A stretch of 9,163 nt of DNA from Bacteroidales bacterium GP3 (GTDB lineage Bacteria > Bacteroidota > Bacteroidia > Bacteroidales > Muribaculaceae). Within the stretch, counting starts at the first letter, position 1. Each line of letters starts with the position of its first letter. Both the position numbers and the translations under genes were made by a program. This document shows positions 1-6,175 of this stretch, piece by piece. Location of the stretch: the NCBI GenBank assembly GCA_001701075.1, contig DAAK01000034.1, positions 28,369 through 37,531 of the forward strand, read 5' to 3'. The notes below the pieces were generated by a model. That model did no database searches. It saw nothing but the letters and a program-made list of their open reading frames with translations, and was not told the DNA's origin.

Positions 1-467
1 GCGATGCGTCCCGACCTCACGAACTGACGTATGCCAAGAGGTTTTAGGTGCTCGTATAGTTCCTTTATTTCACTGGTGTGTCCAGTCTTTTCAAACACCG
101 TATATTCAGGATGTATCTCGAGTACTCTGGCTCCATGCTTGCGCACTATCGCCTCGATATCCGTATTGACTACATTTTCTGTAGGCACCTTGTAAAGGGC
201 GATTTCCTGAAAAAGGATTTCATCGTCAGTCAATAGAAAAGCCTTGATGACATCAATACGCTTCTCCAACTGCTTCACTACATGCTCCATCATAGGGCGA
301 GTCGAGCGGCAGGTGATCGTGAATTTATGTACTCCCTCAATGGAGCATGCGCTCACTGTCATGCTGTCGATATTGAGACAGCGACGGCTGAATATCATCG
401 ATATCTGATGGAGGAGGGTCACTCGGTTCTCGGTATACACTGAGATTGTAAACAACTGTTCTTCCAT
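1..467 (-). CDS. ilvN: Acetolactate synthase small (regulatory) subunit, partial, C-terminus cut by window edge
   Basis: The reading frame is open from an ATG at 467 to the left edge, giving 155 codons; family members usually have about 160-190 residues, so little is missing. The start MEEQLFTISVYTENR leads into an N-terminal ACT domain (about residues 4-78) with FSRRCLNIDSM at 26-36. A second region (from about 80) contains the IlvN-like QEIALYKVP and ends near FVRSGRIA, typical of Bacteroidetes homologues. The subunit binds the IlvB catalytic subunit in the cytoplasm, stimulates it and normally carries valine feedback inhibition. Its ATG lies only 4 bases after the ilvB stop, so translational coupling is likely. 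Threonine 17 stands where Escherichia coli IlvH has the valine-site glycine 14, by hand alignment. Identity is near certain; valine sensitivity is not. Confidence 0.95.
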   Translation of the reverse strand, partial: MEEQLFTISVYTENRVTLLHQISMIFSRRCLNIDSMTVSACSIEGVHKFTITCRSTRPMMEHVVKQLEKRIDVIKAFLLTDDEILFQEIALYKVPTENVVNTDIEAIVRKHGARVLEIHPEYTVFEKTGHTSEIKELYEHLKPLGIRQFVRSGRI

Positions 468-471
468 AGCT

Positions 472-2193
472 TCAGACAGGTTTATAGTATTCAGATTCAT
501 TAAGCAATATCTCGTCAACTCCATTGCCTCCTGGCGTCATCGGGAAAATCATATCTGTCTCATCGATATTCACATTAAGCAGATATGCACCCTTATGTGC
601 CCACATCTTGGCTATAGCCTCATCAAGTTGTGAGGCATCTGCCACATCGGCGGCATCTATCCCATAGGCTCCTGCAAGCATCCGGAAGTCTGGGTTCACC
701 ATAGGAGTGCTACTGTAGCGCGCATTGTAGAAGAGACGCTGCCACTGGCGCACATTGCCAAGGAAGTTGTTGTTGAGAAGCACTATCTTTACATCCACTC
801 CATATTCCATTATCATACCCAGTTCCTCGATTGTCATCTGAAGGCCTCCGTCGCCACAGAAAAGCACTACATCTCTGTCTGGAGCTCCTATCTTGGCCCC
901 GATAGCCGCAGGGAGACCATAGCCCATTGTGCCAAGACCTCCTGACGAAATAAGGCTGCGCGATTTGTTGAAACGTGAGTATTTGACAGCAAACATCTGG
1001 TTCTGGCCTACGTCGGTGACGATGACGGCATCATTGCCATAGGCTTCACAAACCTTTCTTATCACTCCACCCATCAGCATTTTACCGTTGGTCGACTTGC
1101 AATCAAGCTCTCTTGCCATAACCCGATCTTCCTCCACTTTGCGATGCTGATCGAATGAGGCACGCCAGTCCTTACGCGACTTTCTTTCCACAAGGGGGAG
1201 AAGTGATTCAAGCGCCTTGCGTGCATCGGAATGTACATGAAGGTCGCACTTGATCATCTTATCAAATTCACTTTCATCTATATCTATGTGAATTATCTTA
1301 GCATTTGGTGCATATTTCTTCACATCGCCAGTCACACGGTCGTCAAATCGCATTCCAACGGCAATAATAAGGTCGGCCCGGTTGGTATTGATATTTGGCC
1401 CAAGATTTCCATGCATGCCAAGCATGCCTACATATTGCGGATGATCCGTCGGTATGCAGGAAAGTCCAAGCATCGTAGTGCCTACAGGGAGTTCACCCTT
1501 CTCTACAAGTTCTGAGAGTACTTTTTCAGCACCTGCAATCATGATGCCATGTCCGGCAAGCACGAGCGGACGTTCCGATTCATTGATTAGGCGGGCAGCC
1601 TCTTCTATTGCCCCTTTTGCAGGCGCTGGGTCAGAATCATAGCTGCGGATGAAAGGCGCAGTCTGCTTTTCGTAGACAGCTGTTCCCACTTGGGCATCAC
1701 GCGCAAGGTCTATTACGACAGGACCCGGACGTCCTGAATTCGCTATGTAGAATGCACGGCTCAAAGCCGGGGCTATGTCCTCGGGACGACGCACCTGAAT
1801 GGCCCATTTCGTCACAGGAAGCACACTTGATATGACGTCGCTCTCCTGAAAAGCATCCTTGCCGAGCATTGCACTCCCGACCTGACCGGATATTGCCACA
1901 ATCGGTGTGCTGTCCATTAGGGCATCATCAAGTCCGGTCAAAAGGTTCATGGCGCCTGGACCGGAAGTGGTGAGCACTACTCCCGTTTTCCCTGTAGCGC
2001 GTGCATATCCCTCTGCTGCGTGAATGGCGCCTTGCTCATGACGCGCAAGATAGTGGCGCACGCCCTCCTTGTTTTCATATAATTTGTCATAGACCGGCAT
2101 TATCTGCCCTCCTGGATAGCCGAACATGCATTCGACCCCATTGTCGGCAAGCGCACGGATTAATATCTCCGAACCGGTTATCTTCTCTTCCAT
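472..2193 (-). CDS. ilvB: Acetolactate synthase large (catalytic) subunit
   Basis: This 573-residue protein is full length for the thiamine-diphosphate acetohydroxyacid synthase family. It condenses two pyruvates to 2-acetolactate, or pyruvate with 2-ketobutyrate to 2-aceto-2-hydroxybutyrate, the first committed step of valine, leucine and isoleucine synthesis. The N-terminal pyrimidine-binding domain has FGYPGGQ (24-30) and RHEQGA (51-56), with the catalytic glutamate at 53. The central FAD-type domain spans about 195-340. The C-terminal diphosphate-binding domain has GDGG (447-450) and the paired asparagines at 474-475. RQWQ (482-485) carries the tryptophan known in anabolic enzymes to favour 2-ketobutyrate. 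That residue and the adjacent ilvN argue against a catabolic AlsS enzyme. The ATG at 2193 is the natural start; no Shine-Dalgarno sequence is visible. It follows ilvD after 119 bases of repeats. Confidence 0.97.
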   Translation of the reverse strand: MEEKITGSEILIRALADNGVECMFGYPGGQIMPVYDKLYENKEGVRHYLARHEQGAIHAAEGYARATGKTGVVLTTSGPGAMNLLTGLDDALMDSTPIVAISGQVGSAMLGKDAFQESDVISSVLPVTKWAIQVRRPEDIAPALSRAFYIANSGRPGPVVIDLARDAQVGTAVYEKQTAPFIRSYDSDPAPAKGAIEEAARLINESERPLVLAGHGIMIAGAEKVLSELVEKGELPVGTTMLGLSCIPTDHPQYVGMLGMHGNLGPNINTNRADLIIAVGMRFDDRVTGDVKKYAPNAKIIHIDIDESEFDKMIKCDLHVHSDARKALESLLPLVERKSRKDWRASFDQHRKVEEDRVMARELDCKSTNGKMLMGGVIRKVCEAYGNDAVIVTDVGQNQMFAVKYSRFNKSRSLISSGGLGTMGYGLPAAIGAKIGAPDRDVVLFCGDGGLQMTIEELGMIMEYGVDVKIVLLNNNFLGNVRQWQRLFYNARYSSTPMVNPDFRMLAGAYGIDAADVADASQLDEAIAKMWAHKGAYLLNVNIDETDMIFPMTPGGNGVDEILLNESEYYKPV

Positions 2194-2312
2194 ATCTATT
2201 ATGGTTTAATTGTTTAAAGGTTTAATTGTTTAAGTGTTCATGATTCCTATTTATACTGTACTTGCTGTATAAATATATAAACTTTTTAAACTCTTAAACT
2301 TTTAAACTATGT
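2194..2312 (-). repeat. ilvD-ilvB spacer with two opposed octamer arrays around a perfect inverted repeat
   Basis: On the plus strand GTTTAA occurs at 2204, 2212, 2220 and 2228, exactly every 8 bases. Its reverse complement TTAAAC occurs at 2286, 2294 and 2302, again every 8 bases, with a degenerate ATAAAC at 2277. Between the arrays TATTTATAC (2248-2256) and GTATAAATA (2267-2275) form a perfect 9-bp inverted repeat with a 10-base spacer. A transcript reading into ilvB could fold into a long AU-rich hairpin ending about 10 bases before the ilvB ATG. No U-tract follows a GC-rich stem, so it is not a standard terminator. A promoter here was considered: TATATTTA resembles the -7 box, but no convincing -33 element accompanies it. 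Function is unknown. Confidence 0.8.
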
Positions 2313-4142
2313 TTACAACTCGCAACGCACGCCCCCCTTGTCGGCAGAGGTGACATTAGCAGCATAAGCCCTCAAGGCACGGCTCACTTTTCTGTCGCGA
2401 CCACGCGGTGTGAATGCTTCCTTACCATAAGCTTCTTCCTCGGCGCGACGGGCTGACAATTCTTCATCAGATAGTCTTACATTTATGCTCCTTGCCGGGA
2501 TATCAATATCTATAATGTCTCCATCGCGAACAAGTCCGATGTTTCCTCCTGCAGCTGCTTCCGGAGATACGTGTCCGATAGAGAGTCCTGAGGTTCCTCC
2601 TGAGAAGCGACCGTCTGTGATGAGAGCACACTCCTTTCCAAGGTGCATGCTCTTGATGTAGCTTGTAGGATAAAGCATCTCTTGCATTCCGGGTCCACCT
2701 TTTGGTCCTTCGAATGTGATGACCACTACGTCACCACTCTTGACCTTGCCACCGAGTATACCATCTACGGCCTCGTCCTGGCTACGGAAAACCTTTGCAG
2801 GGCCTGAGAAACGGAAGATGCTTTCGTCTACGCCTGCGGTCTTGACAACACATCCGTCTATGGCAATGTTGCCACGAAGCACTGCAAGGCCACCATCCTT
2901 CACATACGCATGTTCGCAGTCGCGTATGCAACCGTTCTCACGGTCGGTATCAAGTTCGCGATACATCAGGGTCTGGCTTCCTGCTTCTGTGGTATGCACT
3001 ACTCCGGGAGCGGAGCGCCAAAGGATTTCGGCTTCTTCGCCAAATGCATCTCCTCCGATTGCATATCGGGATATGGCTTCAGCAAGAGTCATACCGTCCA
3101 CTCTCTTTACCGATGTATCTATCAAGCCTTTGTCGGCAAGTTGCTTCATGATAGAAAGGATGCCTCCTGCACGGTTGACGTCTTCCATATGATAATGAGA
3201 ATTAGGCGCGACCTTACAGAGCACAGGCACTTTTCGTGAAAGGGCATCTATATCGTCGAGTGTGAAGTCAACACCTCCCTCATTTGCTACCGCAAGCAAA
3301 TGGAGAACGGTGTTCGTGCTTCCTCCCATGGCAATGTCGAGCGACATTGCATTCAGGAATGCCTCTCGTGTGGCCACATTGCGTGGCAATACTGATTCAT
3401 CCCCATCCCTATAGTAACGGAAGGCATTTTCTACAATCCTACGGGCAGCCTCCTTGAAAAGTTTCATTCGGTTAGCGTGCGTAGCGAGAACTGAACCGTT
3501 TCCAGGGAGTGCAAGACCGATGGCTTCATTGAGTGAGTTCATTGAGTTGGCTGTGAACATGCCGGAGCATGATCCGCAAGTAGGACATCCTTCTTGCTCC
3601 AGCACCTCAACATCACTGTCTGCGACAGATGGATCAGCTGAATCGATCATTATGTCGATAAGGTCAAGTTTCCTGTCACCCACACGTCCGGCTTCCATCG
3701 GGCCTCCTGACACGAACATTGTAGGGATGTTGAGGCGCATTGCTGCCATAAGCATTCCCGGAGTGATCTTATCGCAGTTGCTGATGCATATCATGGCATC
3801 TGCCTTGTGCGCATTCACCATATATTCCACGGAGTCCGCTATCAGATCTCGTGATGGAAGTGAATATAGCATCCCATCATGCCCCATGGCGATACCGTCG
3901 TCGATGGCGATAGTATTGAATTCGGCTGCATAGCAACCGAGGGCTTCTATTTCTTTCTTTATGATCTGTCCGATTTCGTGCAAATGTGTATGTCCCGGCA
4001 CAAACTGAGTGAAGGAATTGACAATCGCGATTATCGGCTTGCCAAATTGCTCCTCTTTCATACCATTGGCTCTCCAAAGAGCTCTGGCTCCTGCCATTCT
4101 GCGTCCTTCTGTTGTGGCTTGACTTCTCAACTGATTTACCAT
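2313..4142 (-). CDS. ilvD: Dihydroxy-acid dehydratase
   Basis: This 609-residue protein is full length and closely resembles Escherichia coli IlvD from end to end. It dehydrates 2,3-dihydroxyisovalerate and 2,3-dihydroxy-3-methylvalerate to the 2-keto acids, the third common step of branched-chain amino acid synthesis. Visible signatures are VNSFTQFVPGH (41-51), DDGIAMGH (81-88), SNCDK (121-125) with a probable cluster cysteine at 123 and metal-binding lysine at 125, CPTCGSCSGMF (186-196), and GRFSGGTSG (511-519). The N-terminal stretch has serine and phenylalanine where 2Fe-2S enzymes have a cysteine, so this looks like the oxygen-sensitive 4Fe-4S class. The ATG at 4142 starts MVNQLRSQ and lies about 20 bases after the predicted transcription start. 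It is the first gene of the ilv operon. Confidence 0.97.
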   Translation of the reverse strand: MVNQLRSQATTEGRRMAGARALWRANGMKEEQFGKPIIAIVNSFTQFVPGHTHLHEIGQIIKKEIEALGCYAAEFNTIAIDDGIAMGHDGMLYSLPSRDLIADSVEYMVNAHKADAMICISNCDKITPGMLMAAMRLNIPTMFVSGGPMEAGRVGDRKLDLIDIMIDSADPSVADSDVEVLEQEGCPTCGSCSGMFTANSMNSLNEAIGLALPGNGSVLATHANRMKLFKEAARRIVENAFRYYRDGDESVLPRNVATREAFLNAMSLDIAMGGSTNTVLHLLAVANEGGVDFTLDDIDALSRKVPVLCKVAPNSHYHMEDVNRAGGILSIMKQLADKGLIDTSVKRVDGMTLAEAISRYAIGGDAFGEEAEILWRSAPGVVHTTEAGSQTLMYRELDTDRENGCIRDCEHAYVKDGGLAVLRGNIAIDGCVVKTAGVDESIFRFSGPAKVFRSQDEAVDGILGGKVKSGDVVVITFEGPKGGPGMQEMLYPTSYIKSMHLGKECALITDGRFSGGTSGLSIGHVSPEAAAGGNIGLVRDGDIIDIDIPARSINVRLSDEELSARRAEEEAYGKEAFTPRGRDRKVSRALRAYAANVTSADKGGVRCEL

Positions 4143-4165
4143 AAGATTTTTCCTGTTTTAAAATG

Positions 4166-4197
4166 CAAAATTACACTTTTTTATCATATTTGCCAAA
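4166..4197 (-). promoter_or_regulatory. Bacteroides-type promoter of the ilvD-ilvB-ilvN operon
   Basis: Read on the minus strand, TTTG at 4197-4194 (-33 element) and TAATTTTG at 4173-4166 (an exact TAnnTTTG -7 box) are separated by 20 bases, the arrangement known for the primary sigma factor of Bacteroides. The predicted transcription start is near 4162, leaving a leader of only about 20 nt before the ilvD ATG. That is too short for a leader-peptide attenuator or a riboswitch downstream of this start. The site is predicted by motif and spacing only. Confidence 0.75.
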
Positions 4198-4225
4198 TCT
4201 TATAGCAAAATAATTATCAAATCCA

Positions 4226-4275
4226 CAAAAAACATCCCCATATCAACCATTTTTCAGCGGACTAACCATATGGAG
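4226..4275 (-). terminator. Possible weak intrinsic terminator after the EnvC-like gene
   Basis: On the minus strand CTCCATAT (4275-4268) can pair with ATATGGGG (4243-4236) in an 8-bp stem with one G-U wobble. A 24-base loop and a downstream T-run at 4232-4227 complete it. It sits between the envC stop and the ilvD promoter, where a terminator is expected. The loop is long and the stem only moderately stable, so this is tentative. Confidence 0.35.
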
Positions 4276-4280
4276 TAGCC

Positions 4281-4304
4281 GATTATGCATTATGATTATG
4301 CATA
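4281..4304. repeat. Direct repeat and palindrome upstream of the ilv promoter
   Basis: GATTATGCAT occurs at 4281-4290 and 4294-4303, a 13-base period. The same stretch is an inverted repeat: TATGCAT (4284-4290), a 7-base spacer, then ATGCATA (4298-4304). It lies just after the EnvC-like stop codon and roughly 85-110 bases upstream of the predicted ilvD -33 element. It could be an operator, a small mRNA 3' hairpin, or chance in AT-rich DNA. Confidence 0.5.
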
Positions 4305-4327
4305 GTTATTCACAATATACATTGTTA

Positions 4328-6121
4328 TTAGCGAAGCCAGGAGGAAGGGTTCTGCTTTTCCCTGCCCTTCCAGACCTCGAAATGGACGGATCCGTGTCGG
4401 GAATCGTCTGGGTCGGCTCCAGCTGTGCCCAAAACATGGCCACCTCCCACCTGCGTTCCCACAGTGACGTTAGCGGAGGAAAGGTTTCCATAGACAGTAT
4501 AGTAATCACCATGATTGACAATCACTACCGTGCCATATCCAGCCACCTTATAGACGCCTGAAACTTTTCCGCCACATACCGACTTGACGGTAGCTCCGGT
4601 AGCTACCTCTGCGTCAATACCAGGATTATCATATTCCACTTCCGGCAACTCCGGCATTGCATGGCGTCCAAACGGATTGGTTATGCGCCAACTGCCGTCT
4701 ACGGGACGTGGCAACTTACCACGGAGACTCTCGAAATCGATACTGCTCGACGTGCCTACCGCTGCCTTCTCTATATTCTTAGCCGTCGTGACTGATACAG
4801 GCTCTTCTACCCTCGAAGCCTCTTTTGCCTTGTCTTTATTCTTGTCCTTTCGGTCTTTCTTATTTCTCGAAGATTTTTCGCTATTTTTCTTATTTTCTTT
4901 CTTTTTCTGAGCCTTTTCCTTCTTCTTCGATTCTTTGTCTGTTTTTTCTGACTTCGATTTCTCTGTCTCAGCTTTCTTGGCTGCTGCCTTTTCTGCAGCT
5001 GCCTTTTCTGCAGCTGCCTTCTCTGCCGCTTTACGCTCTGCCTCGGCCTTCTCTCGAGCTATACGCTCTGCTTCTGCTTTCTCACGAGCCTTTCGTTCAG
5101 CTTCTGCCTTTGCCTGCTCTTGGGCGATGAGAGCGGAGATGGTTTCTTTCAATCTGTTGGCTTCATTCTGTTTGGCCACAAGATGAGCCTGCAGGGCATC
5201 GCCATTGCTACGCAAGGTGGCAACGAGATTCTCCTGCTTGCGATGGTTTTCCTCAAGTTGTTGCTGTGATTTCTGAAGTTGTCCGAGTGCTACTGTCTGC
5301 GACTCCTTCGCTTCCGCAAGACGAGTCCGCTCACTTCCCAATTGCTCTATCTTTTTATCTATATCAGCACTTTTACGTGCTTTCCAATCGGAAAACTGTC
5401 GCATATAGCGTATCCGTCGCATAGCCTGGTTAAAGTTTTCCGAAGCGAAGATAAAGGCCAGCACAGATTGATTTTTCTTGGTGAGCCTCATTTTCTTCAC
5501 AGCCTTCAGATACTCTTCACGCATCAGCTTCAGCTCTGCTTCGTTTTTTGTTATCTCTTCTCCCAAATGCTTGATTTCACTGGTAAGTGATGCCACTTTC
5601 TTCTGCAGTCCCTCTACTTTAGTTCTTCCGACTGAAATCTCAGATGAAAGACGGTTGAGATCTGAAAGCCCGGTTTTCACCTGCTGCTCATTGAGACGAA
5701 GCTTCTCCTTTGTCTGCTGGATTTCCCTCTGAGTTGCCTCCTGAAGACGTTTGGCCTCCGCCGACGATCTTGGTGCTGATGTGCTATTCTTACTTTGATT
5801 ATTTGAATTGCGCCGCTTGCTCTTAATGTTATTCTTCTGATTATTGGATGTCTGTTTCCTATTCTGTGAAGCAGATTTTTTCTGCCCCTGCTTACCCGCC
5901 TTCTGATTCGAGCCACCCTTCTTTTGAGTCGTGGCTGAAGATGTCCTTTTCTTCTTAGAAGTTGTAGTCTTAGTCTGAGCAGCCACAGTCCCAACAATAT
6001 CAGTCGCCGGCATGACAGCTATCAGCAACGACATGGCAACGACTACAACGACCCTATGACGCATCCGCGCCGCTACTTTGTGTATCCACTTCAAAGAAAA
6101 TGCCATCTTATAATTAATCAT
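4328..6121 (-). CDS. EnvC-like murein hydrolase activator with degenerate LytM/M23 domain
   Basis: The ATG at 6121 gives 597 residues. In order (6121 numbering): a long N-region and hydrophobic signal segment (about 23-38); a Lys/Asn/Gln/Ser-rich disordered stretch (about 50-120); a coiled coil (about 122-212); the Bacteroidetes EnvC-type segment LAFIFASENFNQAMRRIRY (221-239); a second coiled coil (about 248-336); an Ala/Glu/Lys/Arg repeat helix and basic tail (about 337-440); and a LytM domain (about 463-597). The M23 zinc motifs are altered: HxxxD is NPGID and HxH is SVH. As with E. coli EnvC, this suggests an activator of cell-wall amidases in septum splitting rather than a hydrolase; that role is inferred. 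Alternative starts are a TTG at 6127 and ATGs at 6106 and 6064; the last gives a more usual signal peptide. Confidence 0.9.
   Translation of the reverse strand: MINYKMAFSLKWIHKVAARMRHRVVVVVAMSLLIAVMPATDIVGTVAAQTKTTTSKKKRTSSATTQKKGGSNQKAGKQGQKKSASQNRKQTSNNQKNNIKSKRRNSNNQSKNSTSAPRSSAEAKRLQEATQREIQQTKEKLRLNEQQVKTGLSDLNRLSSEISVGRTKVEGLQKKVASLTSEIKHLGEEITKNEAELKLMREEYLKAVKKMRLTKKNQSVLAFIFASENFNQAMRRIRYMRQFSDWKARKSADIDKKIEQLGSERTRLAEAKESQTVALGQLQKSQQQLEENHRKQENLVATLRSNGDALQAHLVAKQNEANRLKETISALIAQEQAKAEAERKAREKAEAERIAREKAEAERKAAEKAAAEKAAAEKAAAKKAETEKSKSEKTDKESKKKEKAQKKKENKKNSEKSSRNKKDRKDKNKDKAKEASRVEEPVSVTTAKNIEKAAVGTSSSIDFESLRGKLPRPVDGSWRITNPFGRHAMPELPEVEYDNPGIDAEVATGATVKSVCGGKVSGVYKVAGYGTVVIVNHGDYYTVYGNLSSANVTVGTQVGGGHVLGTAGADPDDSRHGSVHFEVWKGREKQNPSSWLR
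4973..5110 (-). repeat. In-frame repeats coding an Ala/Glu/Lys/Arg helix in the EnvC-like protein
   Basis: The protein reads three 10-residue units, KAEAERKARE, KAEAERIARE and KAEAERKAAE, followed by 5-residue units KAAAE, KAAAE and KAAAK. In the DNA a 15-base unit, ttctgcagctgcctt, is duplicated exactly at 4991-5005 and 5006-5020, with diverged copies on both sides. Such exact tandem copies can change number by slippage, lengthening or shortening the helix by 5 residues without shifting the frame. Confidence 0.8.
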
Positions 6122-6126
6122 AAACA

Positions 6127-6150
6127 ATAACCTTATAACCCCATAACCCT
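6127..6150. repeat. Octamer tandem repeat before the EnvC-like gene
   Basis: ATAACC occurs on the plus strand at 6127, 6135 and 6143, giving three 8-base units that differ only in their last two bases (TT, CC, CT). On the coding strand these read as GGTTAT-type units that end 5 bases before the ATG at 6121. Function is unknown. Confidence 0.7.
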
Positions 6151-6172
6151 CAACTTTCGCAAGCGAAAGTTG
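6151..6172 (-). other. Perfect hairpin with CUUG tetraloop between the DUF4292 and EnvC-like genes
   Basis: CAACTTTCGC (6151-6160) and GCGAAAGTTG (6163-6172) are perfect reverse complements separated by two bases. In minus-strand RNA this folds as a 9-bp stem closed by G(CUUG)C, a known stable tetraloop. It starts 3 bases after the DUF4292 stop codon. No U-tract follows, so a terminator is unlikely. An mRNA-processing or stability hairpin, or a dispersed palindrome, would fit better. Confidence 0.8.
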
Positions 6173-6175
6173 AAT

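Noticed and set aside
2248..2275. AT-rich inverted repeat between ilvD and ilvB as an intrinsic terminator
   Set aside because: The stem is almost all A-T and no U-tract follows at the proper distance; ilvB and ilvN would need read-through from ilvD.
2267..2308. Separate promoter for ilvB
   Set aside because: TATATTTA differs from TAnnTTTG at the last base, and no clear -33 TTTG lies at the right distance; the T-rich repeats make chance matches likely.
2716..3192. Long plus-strand open frame opposite ilvD
   Set aside because: It is fully antisense to a complete, well-conserved ilvD and its translation is low-complexity Ser/Thr/Pro/Arg without recognisable motifs, as expected of a shadow frame.
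3454..3933. Second long plus-strand open frame opposite ilvD
   Set aside because: Antisense to conserved ilvD codons, with no promoter of the TAnnTTTG type seen in front of it and no family resemblance.
4973..5110. CRISPR-like or mobile repeat
   Set aside because: The repeats are in frame, contiguous without spacers, and encode a helical segment inside one protein.
4825..5186. Plus-strand frames with Leu/Phe- or Ala/Phe-rich translations
   Set aside because: They are the complement of the Lys/Ala/Glu repeats of the EnvC-like protein; the apparent hydrophobicity is a by-product of those codons.
6151..6172. CUUG hairpin as a rho-independent terminator
   Set aside because: The sequence after the stem on the coding strand is G/A/T-mixed with no run of U, and the plus-strand reading also lacks one.
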